From VXNE01 sp965205735 (GTDB lineage Bacteria; Pseudomonadota; Gammaproteobacteria; Pseudomonadales; Azotimanducaceae), in NCBI GenBank assembly GCA_965205735.1, contig OZ242179.1, positions 2,728,001 through 2,792,000 on the forward strand: 64,000 nucleotides of DNA, in the 5' to 3' direction. The translations under genes were made by a program, and so were the position numbers. The notes beneath the pieces were generated by a model. It did not search any database. It had not been told where the DNA came from and saw nothing but the letters and a program-made list of their open reading frames with translations. Numbering within the stretch: position 1 is the first letter of the stretch; each line of letters opens with the position of its first letter. Shown one piece after another: positions 42,777 through 50,685 of this stretch.

Positions 42777-43520
42777 GTGCTGCGGATGATGCTGATATCC
42801 GCGGCGCGAACCGCGTTGTTTTACCTGGGCTACATCTTCTCGACAGTCGTGTGGGGTAGCCTGTCGGTGGCATTAGCCTGGTCGATGCCGCCCAAAACGC
42901 GGTTCCTTTTTGTCGTTGGCGCCTGGACGCGTTTCGTGTTGTGGTGGCTCGCCATCACCTGCGGCATCCGCCCGCATGTCCGTGGGCGGGAACATTTGCC
43001 GGATACGGCTTGCATTCTGCTGGTCAAGCACCAGAGCACGTGGGACACGTTGTTCGTACAGACACTATTGAGCCCCCAGACGACGTTGATCAAGCGCGAA
43101 TTGCTTTGGATTCCCTTCTTCGGCTGGGCCTTCTCGTTGCTCAAACCGATCGCCATCAATCGTCATGCTCGGGTCGACGCATTCAGGCAACTCATGCAGG
43201 TAGGCGCCGACCGAATAAGGGAGGGGTTCTCGGTAACGCTCTTCCCGGAAGGGACCCGCATGCCTTGGGGCAAGCAAGGCAGGTTTCAGCCAGGCGGCGC
43301 AGCCCTGGCGTCATCTACCGGCGCGCCCGTGCTGGTGGTGGCGCACGACGCCGGGCGCTACTGGCCCGCGCACCGATTCATCAAGAACCCGGGAATCATC
43401 GAAGTGCGAATCTCGCCCGCGATTGAGGCCAAGGGAGAAAAGTACCATAAAATCAATCAATTAGCCGAGGAATGGCTGCGGCGGGAGATGTCCGAACTTG
43501 AGCGGCGGGCCGATGGTTGA
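42777..43520 (+). CDS. plsC: 1-acyl-sn-glycerol-3-phosphate acyltransferase
   Basis: Makes phosphatidic acid by acylating lysophosphatidic acid at the membrane. The 247-residue PlsC family protein has the catalytic HX4D motif LVKHQSTWDTLF, the second motif TLIKRELLWIPFFGWA, FPEGTRMPWG (phosphate-binding) and PVLVVAHDAGRYWP. An N-terminal membrane helix precedes them. Starts GTG 42777 and ATG 42786 are both possible; GGGG lies eight bases before the latter. It ends 16 bp from the convergent gyrB. Confidence 0.92.
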   Translation: MLRMMLISAARTALFYLGYIFSTVVWGSLSVALAWSMPPKTRFLFVVGAWTRFVLWWLAITCGIRPHVRGREHLPDTACILLVKHQSTWDTLFVQTLLSPQTTLIKRELLWIPFFGWAFSLLKPIAINRHARVDAFRQLMQVGADRIREGFSVTLFPEGTRMPWGKQGRFQPGGAALASSTGAPVLVVAHDAGRYWPAHRFIKNPGIIEVRISPAIEAKGEKYHKINQLAEEWLRREMSELERRADG

Positions 43521-43536
43521 ACCTGCGGCGAATCGA

Positions 43537-45936
43537 CTACACGTCCAGATTGACCACTGACAGTGCGTTGTCTTCGATGAACGCGCGACGCGGTTCGACC
43601 TGATCTCCCATCAAAGTCGTGAACATCTGATCGGCGGCCACCGCATCGTCCACTTTAACAAGCAGCATGCGCCGCTCCTCGGGGTCCATGGTCGTTTCCC
43701 AGAGCTGCTCCGGATTCATTTCGCCAAGACCCTTGTAGCGTGAAAGATCCACACCGCGCCTCGCCTCGCCCAGCATCCATTCAAACGCCTGAGCGAAAGT
43801 ATCCACCCGTTCGGTACGGCTTCCTCTGGCGACGAATGCCCCATCTTCGAGCAATCCGTCCAGGTCGTCGGCGAGCTCGCACAGTTCCGCGTACTCGCGT
43901 GACACATAGAACTGGTAGCCGAGCCGCGTGTCGACCGTGCCGCCATAGGTGGCGACCCGCACCTGGGGACAGAAAATATGGTGCTCCGCGTCATACTCCA
44001 CGTCCACCGTATAGCTTGGCTCGATTTCCCTGAGCCGCTTCGCGAAGGTATCGGCCCACTCCCGAACCTGGGCTGCGCGGGTGATGCCAGCAAGGGTGAG
44101 GCGCGGCACGTCGAACAGCGCGCTAGTCACAGCGAGCGGATAGCGCCGCGAGAGCGACGTCAACCGCCCAAGGATCTCTTGGTACCGCCGCGCGAGCGCT
44201 TCCAGGGACGTATCGGCCATGGCCGGCGCGTCCGCCTGGACATGGAGTTTCGTGTTCTGCAGTGCGGCCTGCAGGAAATATCCTTCGAGTTCGGCGTCGT
44301 CCTTGGCGTAATGCTCCTGACGACCGCGCTTGATCTTGTAGAGTGGCGGCTGGGCGATGTACAGGTAGCCGCGTTCGATCAACTCCACCATGTGCCGAAA
44401 AAAGAACGTCAACAGCAGCGTGCGAATATGGGAACCGTCCACATCGGCATCCGTCATGATGATGATGCGGTGATAGCGCAGCTTCGCGATGTCGAGCTCC
44501 GTGCGGCCGATTCCGCAGCCTAGCGCCGTCACTAGCGTCCCGACTTCCTGCGAAGACAGCATCTTGTCAAACCGCGCCTTCTCTACGTTGAGGATCTTGC
44601 CTCGCAGCGGCAGGACCGCCTGGGTCCGCCGATCGCGGCCTTGTTTTGCGGACCCGCCCGCGGAGTCTCCCTCTACAAGGTAGAGTTCAGACAAGGCAGG
44701 GTCCTTTTCCTGGCAATCGACGAGCTTCCCTGGCAATCCGGCGATGTCGAGCGCGCCTTTCCGGCGGGTCATTTCCCGCGCCCTCCGCGCGGCATCGCGC
44801 GCTCGGGCGGCGTCGATCATCTTCGTCACGACGTGTCGCGCATCGCCCGGGTGCTCGTCGAGATACTCGGAAAACTGGCGTGCCAGTTCTTGCTCGACCG
44901 CTCCCTTCACCTCGCTTGAAACCAGCTTTTCCTTCGTCTGCGAAGAAAACTTCGGATCGGGGACCTTGACGGACACTACCGCAACAAGGCCCTCCCTCGC
45001 ATCGTCGCCGGTGGTGGCGACCTGATCTTTCTTCGCCAGCCCTTCCCGCTCGATGTACTGATTCAGCGTGCGCGTCAGCCCGCTGCGGAACCCCGCGACA
45101 TGGGTGCCGCCATCGCCTTGGGGGATAGTGTTGGTATAGGCGAATACCTGCTCCTGAAAACCGTCGTTCCACTGCATGGCGATTTCAACACCGATGCCAT
45201 CTGCCCGCTGGGCGGAGAAGTGCACGATCTGATTCAGCGGCGTCTTGTTCTGGTTCAGGTATTCGACGAACGCTCGCAGCCCGCCCTCATAGAGGAAACG
45301 CTCTTCCTTGCCCACGCGCTCGTCGATCAACCAGATGGCGATCCCCGAATTAAGGAAAGCGAGTTCCCGCAGTCGCTTGGCCAGGATGTCGTAGTGGAAC
45401 TTGATGTTGCGGAACGTATCCGAAGAGGGCCTGAAATAGCACTCCGTCCCGTGCAGGTCGGTTTCTCCGACAGGCACCAACGGCGCTTGCGGGTCCCCGT
45501 GCCGATAGGTCTGTTGAAATGTTTGCCCGTCGCGGTGCACGGTCAGACGGAGTTCGTCAGACAGGGCGTTCACCACGGAAACGCCGACACCGTGCAGCCC
45601 CCCGGAGACCTTGTAGCTGCTCTCGTCGAACTTTCCGCCCGCATGAAGCGTTGTCATGATCACTTCGGCTGCCGATACGCCTTCTTCCGAGTGAATATCG
45701 ACGGGAATGCCACGACCATTGTCGGTCACCGTCACTGCCTCGCCCGGATGGAGAATCACCCTGATCTCATCGCAGTAACCTTCTAGCGCCTCATCGATCG
45801 AGTTATCGACGAGTTCCTGCACCATATGGTGCAGCCCGGTACCATCGTCTGTGTCGCCGATATACATACCCGGGCGCTTGCGGACCGGGTCCAGGCCGCG
45901 CAATACCTTGATGTTCTCGGAGTCGTATGTTGCCAT
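43537..45936 (-). CDS. gyrB: DNA gyrase subunit B
   Basis: ATPase subunit of gyrase. The 799-residue product is full length. The GHKL ATPase domain shows VLRGLDPVRKRPGMYIGDTD, DNSIDEALEGYCDEI and VSGGLHGVGVSVVNAL. The TOPRIM domain shows ELYLVEGDSAGGSAKQGRDR, and the end is QVEPRRAFIEDNALSVVNLD. Inside the TOPRIM part (HIRTLLLTFFFRHMVELIER) lies DADVDGS with the metal-binding Asp residues. It is last in dnaA-dnaN-recF-gyrB, 19 bp after recF. Confidence 0.98.
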   Translation of the reverse strand: MATYDSENIKVLRGLDPVRKRPGMYIGDTDDGTGLHHMVQELVDNSIDEALEGYCDEIRVILHPGEAVTVTDNGRGIPVDIHSEEGVSAAEVIMTTLHAGGKFDESSYKVSGGLHGVGVSVVNALSDELRLTVHRDGQTFQQTYRHGDPQAPLVPVGETDLHGTECYFRPSSDTFRNIKFHYDILAKRLRELAFLNSGIAIWLIDERVGKEERFLYEGGLRAFVEYLNQNKTPLNQIVHFSAQRADGIGVEIAMQWNDGFQEQVFAYTNTIPQGDGGTHVAGFRSGLTRTLNQYIEREGLAKKDQVATTGDDAREGLVAVVSVKVPDPKFSSQTKEKLVSSEVKGAVEQELARQFSEYLDEHPGDARHVVTKMIDAARARDAARRAREMTRRKGALDIAGLPGKLVDCQEKDPALSELYLVEGDSAGGSAKQGRDRRTQAVLPLRGKILNVEKARFDKMLSSQEVGTLVTALGCGIGRTELDIAKLRYHRIIIMTDADVDGSHIRTLLLTFFFRHMVELIERGYLYIAQPPLYKIKRGRQEHYAKDDAELEGYFLQAALQNTKLHVQADAPAMADTSLEALARRYQEILGRLTSLSRRYPLAVTSALFDVPRLTLAGITRAAQVREWADTFAKRLREIEPSYTVDVEYDAEHHIFCPQVRVATYGGTVDTRLGYQFYVSREYAELCELADDLDGLLEDGAFVARGSRTERVDTFAQAFEWMLGEARRGVDLSRYKGLGEMNPEQLWETTMDPEERRMLLVKVDDAVAADQMFTTLMGDQVEPRRAFIEDNALSVVNLDV

Positions 45937-45955
45937 GTCGGAGCTTAGTCGGCGC

Positions 45956-47035
45956 TTAGTCGGCGGGGGCGATCTGGCCGTGTTTCACGTGAAACACGCG
46001 CACTCTATCCGCCGAAACGCTACGTGCCGCCACAGGCTCATGCGTTGATGTCGCTAGAATCTGACACCCCATTCCGTCGAGAAGCTGCATAAATCGCGCG
46101 CCGTGATCGTCGTCGAGTTCCGTCCACACGTCATCGATCAAAAACAGGCTTGGCCGGGACCGATCCGTCAGCAGCCCTCTCGCCTGACCGATTCTCATGG
46201 CGCTCGCCACAAGCTTTCCTTGTCCGCGAGATAGCACGCCGGCAGCCGCGTTGTCGCCCGCTTCGAGCCTTACGTCGGCCCGGTGCGGTCCAACTTGAGT
46301 AAACCCCAATTTTACATCGCCTGGGGTATGCGCGCCTACCTCTTCGGCGAAAGAATCGCCGTTAAATCCGGGATAGTGGCGTGCCCGGATGTCCAGACCG
46401 GGTGCCAGGGCCTCAATACAGGAGAGAAGCGCATCACGTACGGTTTGCACGTATTCCGTCCTTGCGTTGATCACGACTTCTCCCATCTCAATCATGTGAT
46501 CCGTCCAAGTGTCCAGCGTACGCGCTTCACCGCTTCGCAATAGCGCATTGCGCTGCCGCAACACCCGCATATAGCGCCGCAAAACATCGATGTAGTCGTG
46601 TTTCACGTGAAACGTCCCCCAATCCAGCCACTGACGCCGCCCCCGTGGCTCGCCGAATACGAGGTCTGCCAGGTCGGGTAGCAGAAGTTGAAGCGGCAGC
46701 ATTGCCGCGACTGCGGATATTTGCTTGATGGGTTCTTCGTTCACGCGCAATTCCGTGTGGTTGGCGCGATCCTTCGACATGGAAATGTTTTCGCGGCCGC
46801 GGACAGGATCTCGACACAGCGCTTGTACGGCTAATCCGTCGGCACCGTGCCGAACCAGAAACGATACCCTCCGGGTCCTGAAAGAACGCCCGCGAAGGAG
46901 AAGGTGCAACGCCTCGAGAACAACCGTCTTACCGGCCCCGTTGGGACCGATCAAGAAGTTGAAATGCGGCGACAGTTCAAGTGTTGCGGCCGCGATGTTT
47001 CGGAAGTTTCGGAGCTCCAGGCGCTCGACGATCAC
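45956..47035 (-). CDS. recF: DNA replication/repair protein RecF
   Basis: An SMC-like ATPase for RecFOR loading of RecA at gaps. The 359-residue product starts MIVERLELRNFRNIAAATLE, with Walker A in FLIGPNGAGKTVVLEALHLL. The signature is VGPHRADVRLEAGD with LSRGQGKLVASAMRIG, and Walker B is FLIDDVWTELDDDH. The gene is unusual in carrying two parS-like palindromes that are translated as FHVKH, once in the middle and once near the C-terminus. It lies 4 bp after dnaN. Confidence 0.97.
   Translation of the reverse strand: MIVERLELRNFRNIAAATLELSPHFNFLIGPNGAGKTVVLEALHLLLRGRSFRTRRVSFLVRHGADGLAVQALCRDPVRGRENISMSKDRANHTELRVNEEPIKQISAVAAMLPLQLLLPDLADLVFGEPRGRRQWLDWGTFHVKHDYIDVLRRYMRVLRQRNALLRSGEARTLDTWTDHMIEMGEVVINARTEYVQTVRDALLSCIEALAPGLDIRARHYPGFNGDSFAEEVGAHTPGDVKLGFTQVGPHRADVRLEAGDNAAAGVLSRGQGKLVASAMRIGQARGLLTDRSRPSLFLIDDVWTELDDDHGARFMQLLDGMGCQILATSTHEPVAARSVSADRVRVFHVKHGQIAPAD
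45981..45996. promoter_or_regulatory. parS: parS site 1 (ParB-binding), inside recF
   Basis: TGTTTCACGTGAAACA is a perfect 16-bp palindrome identical to the known chromosomal parS consensus TGTTNCACGTGAAACA. It lies in the last 20 codons of recF, encoding FHVKH. parA begins at 63869, about 18 kb away. Confidence 0.9.
46599..46614. promoter_or_regulatory. parS: parS site 2 (ParB-binding), inside recF
   Basis: TGTTTCACGTGAAACG matches the parS consensus at 15 of 16 positions (last base G for A). It lies about 618 bp from site 1 in the middle of recF and is again read as FHVKH in the protein. Confidence 0.85.
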
Positions 47036-47039
47036 GTCG

Positions 47040-48170
47040 TCATAGACGCATCGGCATAACGACGAACACCGAGTCTTCCGAACCGCCGGTTTCGATCAAG
47101 GCGCTTCCGCCACCGTCCGTAATCGAAATGCGGACATCTTCCGTGTCGACCACCCCCAAAACATCCTGGAGGTAATCGACGTTGAAGCCAATTTCGAATG
47201 CTTCGCCCTGATAGTCCACGGAAACGTCTTCTTCGGCTTCCTCCTGCGTTTCCGCGTTGTTCGCCTTGACCACCAGCCGATCCTGTTCAACCGCCAACCG
47301 CACCAAACGAACAACGCCATGATGCTGGTCGCTGCCGATAATCGCCGCTCGGAGAAAGGACTGCCGCAAGGTCTCGCGATCACCGGATAGTTGGCGCTCT
47401 CCCACGTTGGGAATGACCTTGCCATAGTCCGGGAACTGTCCTTCCACCAACTTCGTGGTCAAGGTGTATCCCGCGTGCTTCGCCCGCAAGTAGTTCATTC
47501 CCAAGGAGATTTCCACAGCTTCTTCGGCGTCGGTCAGCAGGCGACCGAGTTCAATCACGCCTTTTCGGGGGATGATCGCCTGTACACGCTTTGCTCCTGG
47601 GGCACCTCCGGGGAGGGTGCACATTGCCAATCGATGCCCATCCGTCGCGACCGCCCGGATGTGGCTGTCGGTGACCTCGAACAGCAAACCATTGAGATAG
47701 TAGCGGACATCCTGTTGCGCCATGGCGAAACTGGTTTGGTCTACCAGGCGCCGCAGTTCGCCAGGCGGGACGGACAGCTTCGTTTCTCCTTCTCCTCCCG
47801 TATCCATTGCAGGGTATTCTTCGGTTGGCAACGTCGCTAGCTGGAACCGGCTTCGCCCGGAGCGCACGGTCACCTTGTCGCCCGTCTCCACCGATACCGG
47901 CACCTCATCCTGCAATGACCGCCATATCTCTGCCAGTTTGCGACCCGGCAGGGTTGCGCGACCGGGTTGTTCAACCTCAACGCCTTCGCGCACCCGCACG
48001 TTCAATTCGACATCAAGATCCGTTCCGGTGATCGACAAGCCATCCTCGTTGCAGTCGAACAGCAGGTGCGACAGGACCGGAATTATCTGCGTCTGTTGCG
48101 GTCGTTCGACAACACCCGCAACCATAGCCAAGGGTTTCAACAGCGTCCCTCGGTCAGTGCTGAACTTCAT
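47040..48170 (-). CDS. dnaN: DNA polymerase III beta subunit (sliding clamp)
   Basis: The ring-shaped processivity clamp. The 376-residue product starts MKFSTDRGTLLKPLAMVAGV and has three repeated clamp domains. DGLSITGTDLDVELNVRV and RYYLNGLLFEVTDSHIRAVA are typical, and the hydrophobic ligand pocket end is VFVVMPMRL. It lies 10 bp after dnaA and 4 bp before recF, in the standard order. Confidence 0.98.
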   Translation of the reverse strand: MKFSTDRGTLLKPLAMVAGVVERPQQTQIIPVLSHLLFDCNEDGLSITGTDLDVELNVRVREGVEVEQPGRATLPGRKLAEIWRSLQDEVPVSVETGDKVTVRSGRSRFQLATLPTEEYPAMDTGGEGETKLSVPPGELRRLVDQTSFAMAQQDVRYYLNGLLFEVTDSHIRAVATDGHRLAMCTLPGGAPGAKRVQAIIPRKGVIELGRLLTDAEEAVEISLGMNYLRAKHAGYTLTTKLVEGQFPDYGKVIPNVGERQLSGDRETLRQSFLRAAIIGSDQHHGVVRLVRLAVEQDRLVVKANNAETQEEAEEDVSVDYQGEAFEIGFNVDYLQDVLGVVDTEDVRISITDGGGSALIETGGSEDSVFVVMPMRL

Positions 48171-48180
48171 TCTTCGCTTC

Positions 48181-49491
48181 CTAGCTCCTCAAGCGCCGAC
48201 TGAGATTGCGGTGATCCTCGGCAATGTCACTGTTGCTCTGCTTCAATTCCGCTATTCTCCGATAGGCATGTAGTACGGTCGTATGATCGCGACCGCCGAA
48301 CGCCTCGCCGATTTCCGGCAGGGAATGCTTCGTCAACTCCTTGGCAAGATACATGGCCATCTGTCGCGGCCGTGCGATGGTCCGCGTCTTGCGTCTCAAC
48401 AGCAGATCCGACTTCCTGATCTTGTAGTATTCCGCGACAACCGTCTGAATGTTGTCCATGCTGATCTGCCTATCATGGATTGCCAACAAGTCCCGGAGGG
48501 CATCTCGCACCCGCTCGACAGTGATGCGCAAACCCGTAAAGCGCGCGTAGGCATGAATCCTTCGCAACGCGCCTTCGAGTTCGCGGACGTTCGAACGAAT
48601 GTGGTCGGCCACAAAAAACGCCACTTCGTCATCGAGTTCATAGCCCTCGATTTCTGCCTTCTTCTTCAGAATCGCTACCCGCGTCTCCAGATCCGGCGGA
48701 TCCACTTCCGCCGATACCCCGCAGACAAAACGCGATCTCAAACGTTCCTCCAGCCCCTCAATGTCGCGCGGATAGCGATCGCAGGTCAACACCATCTGCC
48801 TACGCTGTCCAAATAAGGCATTGAAAACATGGAAGAATTCGTCTTGGGACCGCGCCTTGTGGGCAAAGAACTGGATGTCGTCGATCAGCAGGATATCGGC
48901 CCTTCGATAGTACTGCGTAAATGCCTGCATAGTGCCGGTCTGCAGCGCTCGCACCATCTCCTGCACAAATACCTGCGAGTGCAGGTACGTGACCCGGATC
49001 CTTGGCGAATGACGCAAAACCTCATTGCCAACCGCGTGCATAAGGTGCGTCTTGCCCAACCCAACCCCGCCATAAAGAAGCAGTGGGTTGTACGATCTTC
49101 CAGGATTCTTGGCGACATGATCCGCTGTCGCCACCGCCAACTCGTTCGAAGTGCCTTTCACGAAAGTATCGAAGGTGAACGTCTTGTTGAGCGCTTCCTC
49201 GTGTCGATCCCCCTCCACTCGCAGCGGCGACCCTGTCTGCCGTTCCTTCCCGCCGACCTCGAGTTCAACCGAAAACGGACTCGCCGGGTCACCGTGCCAC
49301 TCCACCAGTTCAACGATGCGCGCAAAGTACCTTTCCTGAACTTTTTCGCGCACATAGCGGTTCGGCGCCAGGATGGTCAGCCTCGACTCTTCGACCCGTG
49401 CCTGCAGCGGTCGGATCCAAGTATTGTAATCCTGCGAGCTCAACTCCTCGACCAACCCGCCCAAGCACTCCTGCCAAACCACCGCAACCAC
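48181..49491 (-). CDS. dnaA: Chromosomal replication initiator DnaA
   Basis: Initiator ATPase that opens oriC. The 436-residue product starts at GTG 49491 (MVAVVWQECLGGLVEELS), preceded by GGAGAGGGGG six bases upstream; an open extension upstream is AT-rich and non-coding. Domain I is WQECLGGLVEELSSQDYNTW, and domain III has Walker A GGVGLGKTHLMHAVGNE and Walker B ILLIDDIQFFA. The domain IV signature for DnaA-box binding is EIGEAFGGRDHTTVLHAYRR. Domain II is short. The gene heads dnaA-dnaN-recF-gyrB. Confidence 0.98.
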   Translation of the reverse strand: MVAVVWQECLGGLVEELSSQDYNTWIRPLQARVEESRLTILAPNRYVREKVQERYFARIVELVEWHGDPASPFSVELEVGGKERQTGSPLRVEGDRHEEALNKTFTFDTFVKGTSNELAVATADHVAKNPGRSYNPLLLYGGVGLGKTHLMHAVGNEVLRHSPRIRVTYLHSQVFVQEMVRALQTGTMQAFTQYYRRADILLIDDIQFFAHKARSQDEFFHVFNALFGQRRQMVLTCDRYPRDIEGLEERLRSRFVCGVSAEVDPPDLETRVAILKKKAEIEGYELDDEVAFFVADHIRSNVRELEGALRRIHAYARFTGLRITVERVRDALRDLLAIHDRQISMDNIQTVVAEYYKIRKSDLLLRRKTRTIARPRQMAMYLAKELTKHSLPEIGEAFGGRDHTTVLHAYRRIAELKQSNSDIAEDHRNLSRRLRS

Positions 49492-49908
49492 GGAAATCCC
49501 CCTCTCCGTAGAAATTTTCCTCTTGGCACCAATTCTAAGCACGAAGGCAACCGTACTGTACATGAAAGCGTAAAAAAACTTCCGCGCCACACAATAATTA
49601 CCGTAAAAACAATATCTTATATATACCACCCCTCGGCTTCCGTACGCGCTCGAAAACATGCCGATTGGAAAAAGCTGTGAACTGCCACAGCACAACCTGT
49701 GGATAAAAATGGAATGGGACTTTTTCCCCATTTCATACCGGAAAACGCACCCGTTCCGAAGGGGAAAATCACACGAAGACAAGTAGGAAATTTCCTACAA
49801 CAAGAGCAGTTTGCAGGTGATTTCCACAGAACCAAGCCACCTCAACAACATCAACAATAGTGTCAATGTCCTATTTCAATGACAGAAATTGCCTTGGAAC
49901 CGTTTGGT
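49492..49908. other. Probable oriC and dnaA promoter region
   Basis: A 417-bp gene-free region upstream of dnaA, markedly AT-rich against the rest of the window. It has a perfect DnaA box (TGTGGATAA, complement of TTATCCACA) at 49698-49706 and a weaker one at 49820-49828 (ATTTCCACA). An AT-rich block with TTATATATACC and several A-runs around 49566-49630 could be the unwinding element. Only one exact box is visible, fewer than in E. coli, so the origin call rests on position and composition. Confidence 0.6.
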
Positions 49909-50685
49909 TCAGTCTTGGCTCGTCGCCCAAGGCGCGTCTCGTTTCTCGCGGAACGCGGCCATTCCCTCGGCGGCTTCTTCGGAGGCAAACATCCGACTGC
50001 TCCATGCTGCAGCCTCTTCAAAACCATCGGCGGTAGAGAGGGTCGGTATGCGTCGCACGAGCTTCTTGCACTCCGGCACCGCATTCGGTCCGCCCAGGTT
50101 AATCATGGAAATCTCCTCCTGGACTGCGTCGAGGAGTTTCTCCTTCGGCACTGCCCGGTGCGCGAAACCCATCTCGACCGCTTGCGCGCCCGTAAACCGC
50201 TCACCGGTCAGAAAGAGCTTCATCGCGTGGTGCGTTCCGAGCTTTGGGATGCACACAACCGAGATAACCGCCGGGATCACTCCAATGCGCACCTCGCTGA
50301 ACGCGAATCTCGCGTCCTCTACGGCGATGACGATATCGGCTGCGCCAACGAGTCCCAGACCGCCGGCGAAGGCTGCGCCATTCACTGCGGCGATCACGGG
50401 CTTGGGGCTCTCCATGATGGTCGCTAGCACCTTCGGATAGGGCACGGATTGAAGACCTCTTATCATTTGGCCAGGCGGATTCTTCAAATCGGCTCCGGAA
50501 CAGAACGCCGGTTCCGCTCCCGTGATGACGATCGAACGCACCGATCCGTCCTCGTTGGCGGCTAGAAGGTGCCCCTGGAGTTCACTCACGAGCACGGCGG
50601 ACAGCGCGTTTCGATTTTCTGGACGATTCAGCGTAATCCACGCCGCGCCGTTCCCGACTTCGTACAGTGTGGCTTCGGTCGTCAT
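49909..50685 (-). CDS. Enoyl-CoA hydratase/isomerase family protein
   Basis: A 258-residue crotonase. The oxyanion-hole segment is PAFCSGADLKNPPG, and KPVIAAVNGAAFAGGLGLVGA gives the second loop. A Glu near the expected catalytic position is in FAFSEVRIGVIPAVIS. As the last gene of an operon with biotin-dependent carboxylase subunits and an HMG-CoA lyase-like gene, it fits methylglutaconyl-CoA hydratase (LiuC) in leucine or acyclic terpene breakdown, but crotonase specificity cannot be read from sequence. It overlaps the carboxylase alpha gene by 4 bp. Confidence 0.9.
   Translation of the reverse strand: MTTEATLYEVGNGAAWITLNRPENRNALSAVLVSELQGHLLAANEDGSVRSIVITGAEPAFCSGADLKNPPGQMIRGLQSVPYPKVLATIMESPKPVIAAVNGAAFAGGLGLVGAADIVIAVEDARFAFSEVRIGVIPAVISVVCIPKLGTHHAMKLFLTGERFTGAQAVEMGFAHRAVPKEKLLDAVQEEISMINLGGPNAVPECKKLVRRIPTLSTADGFEEAAAWSSRMFASEEAAEGMAAFREKRDAPWATSQD

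Noticed and set aside
49492..49782. N-terminal extension of dnaA
   Set aside because: The extra frame is AT-rich, low in coding character and precedes a strong GGAGAGGGGG ribosome-binding site at GTG 49491.
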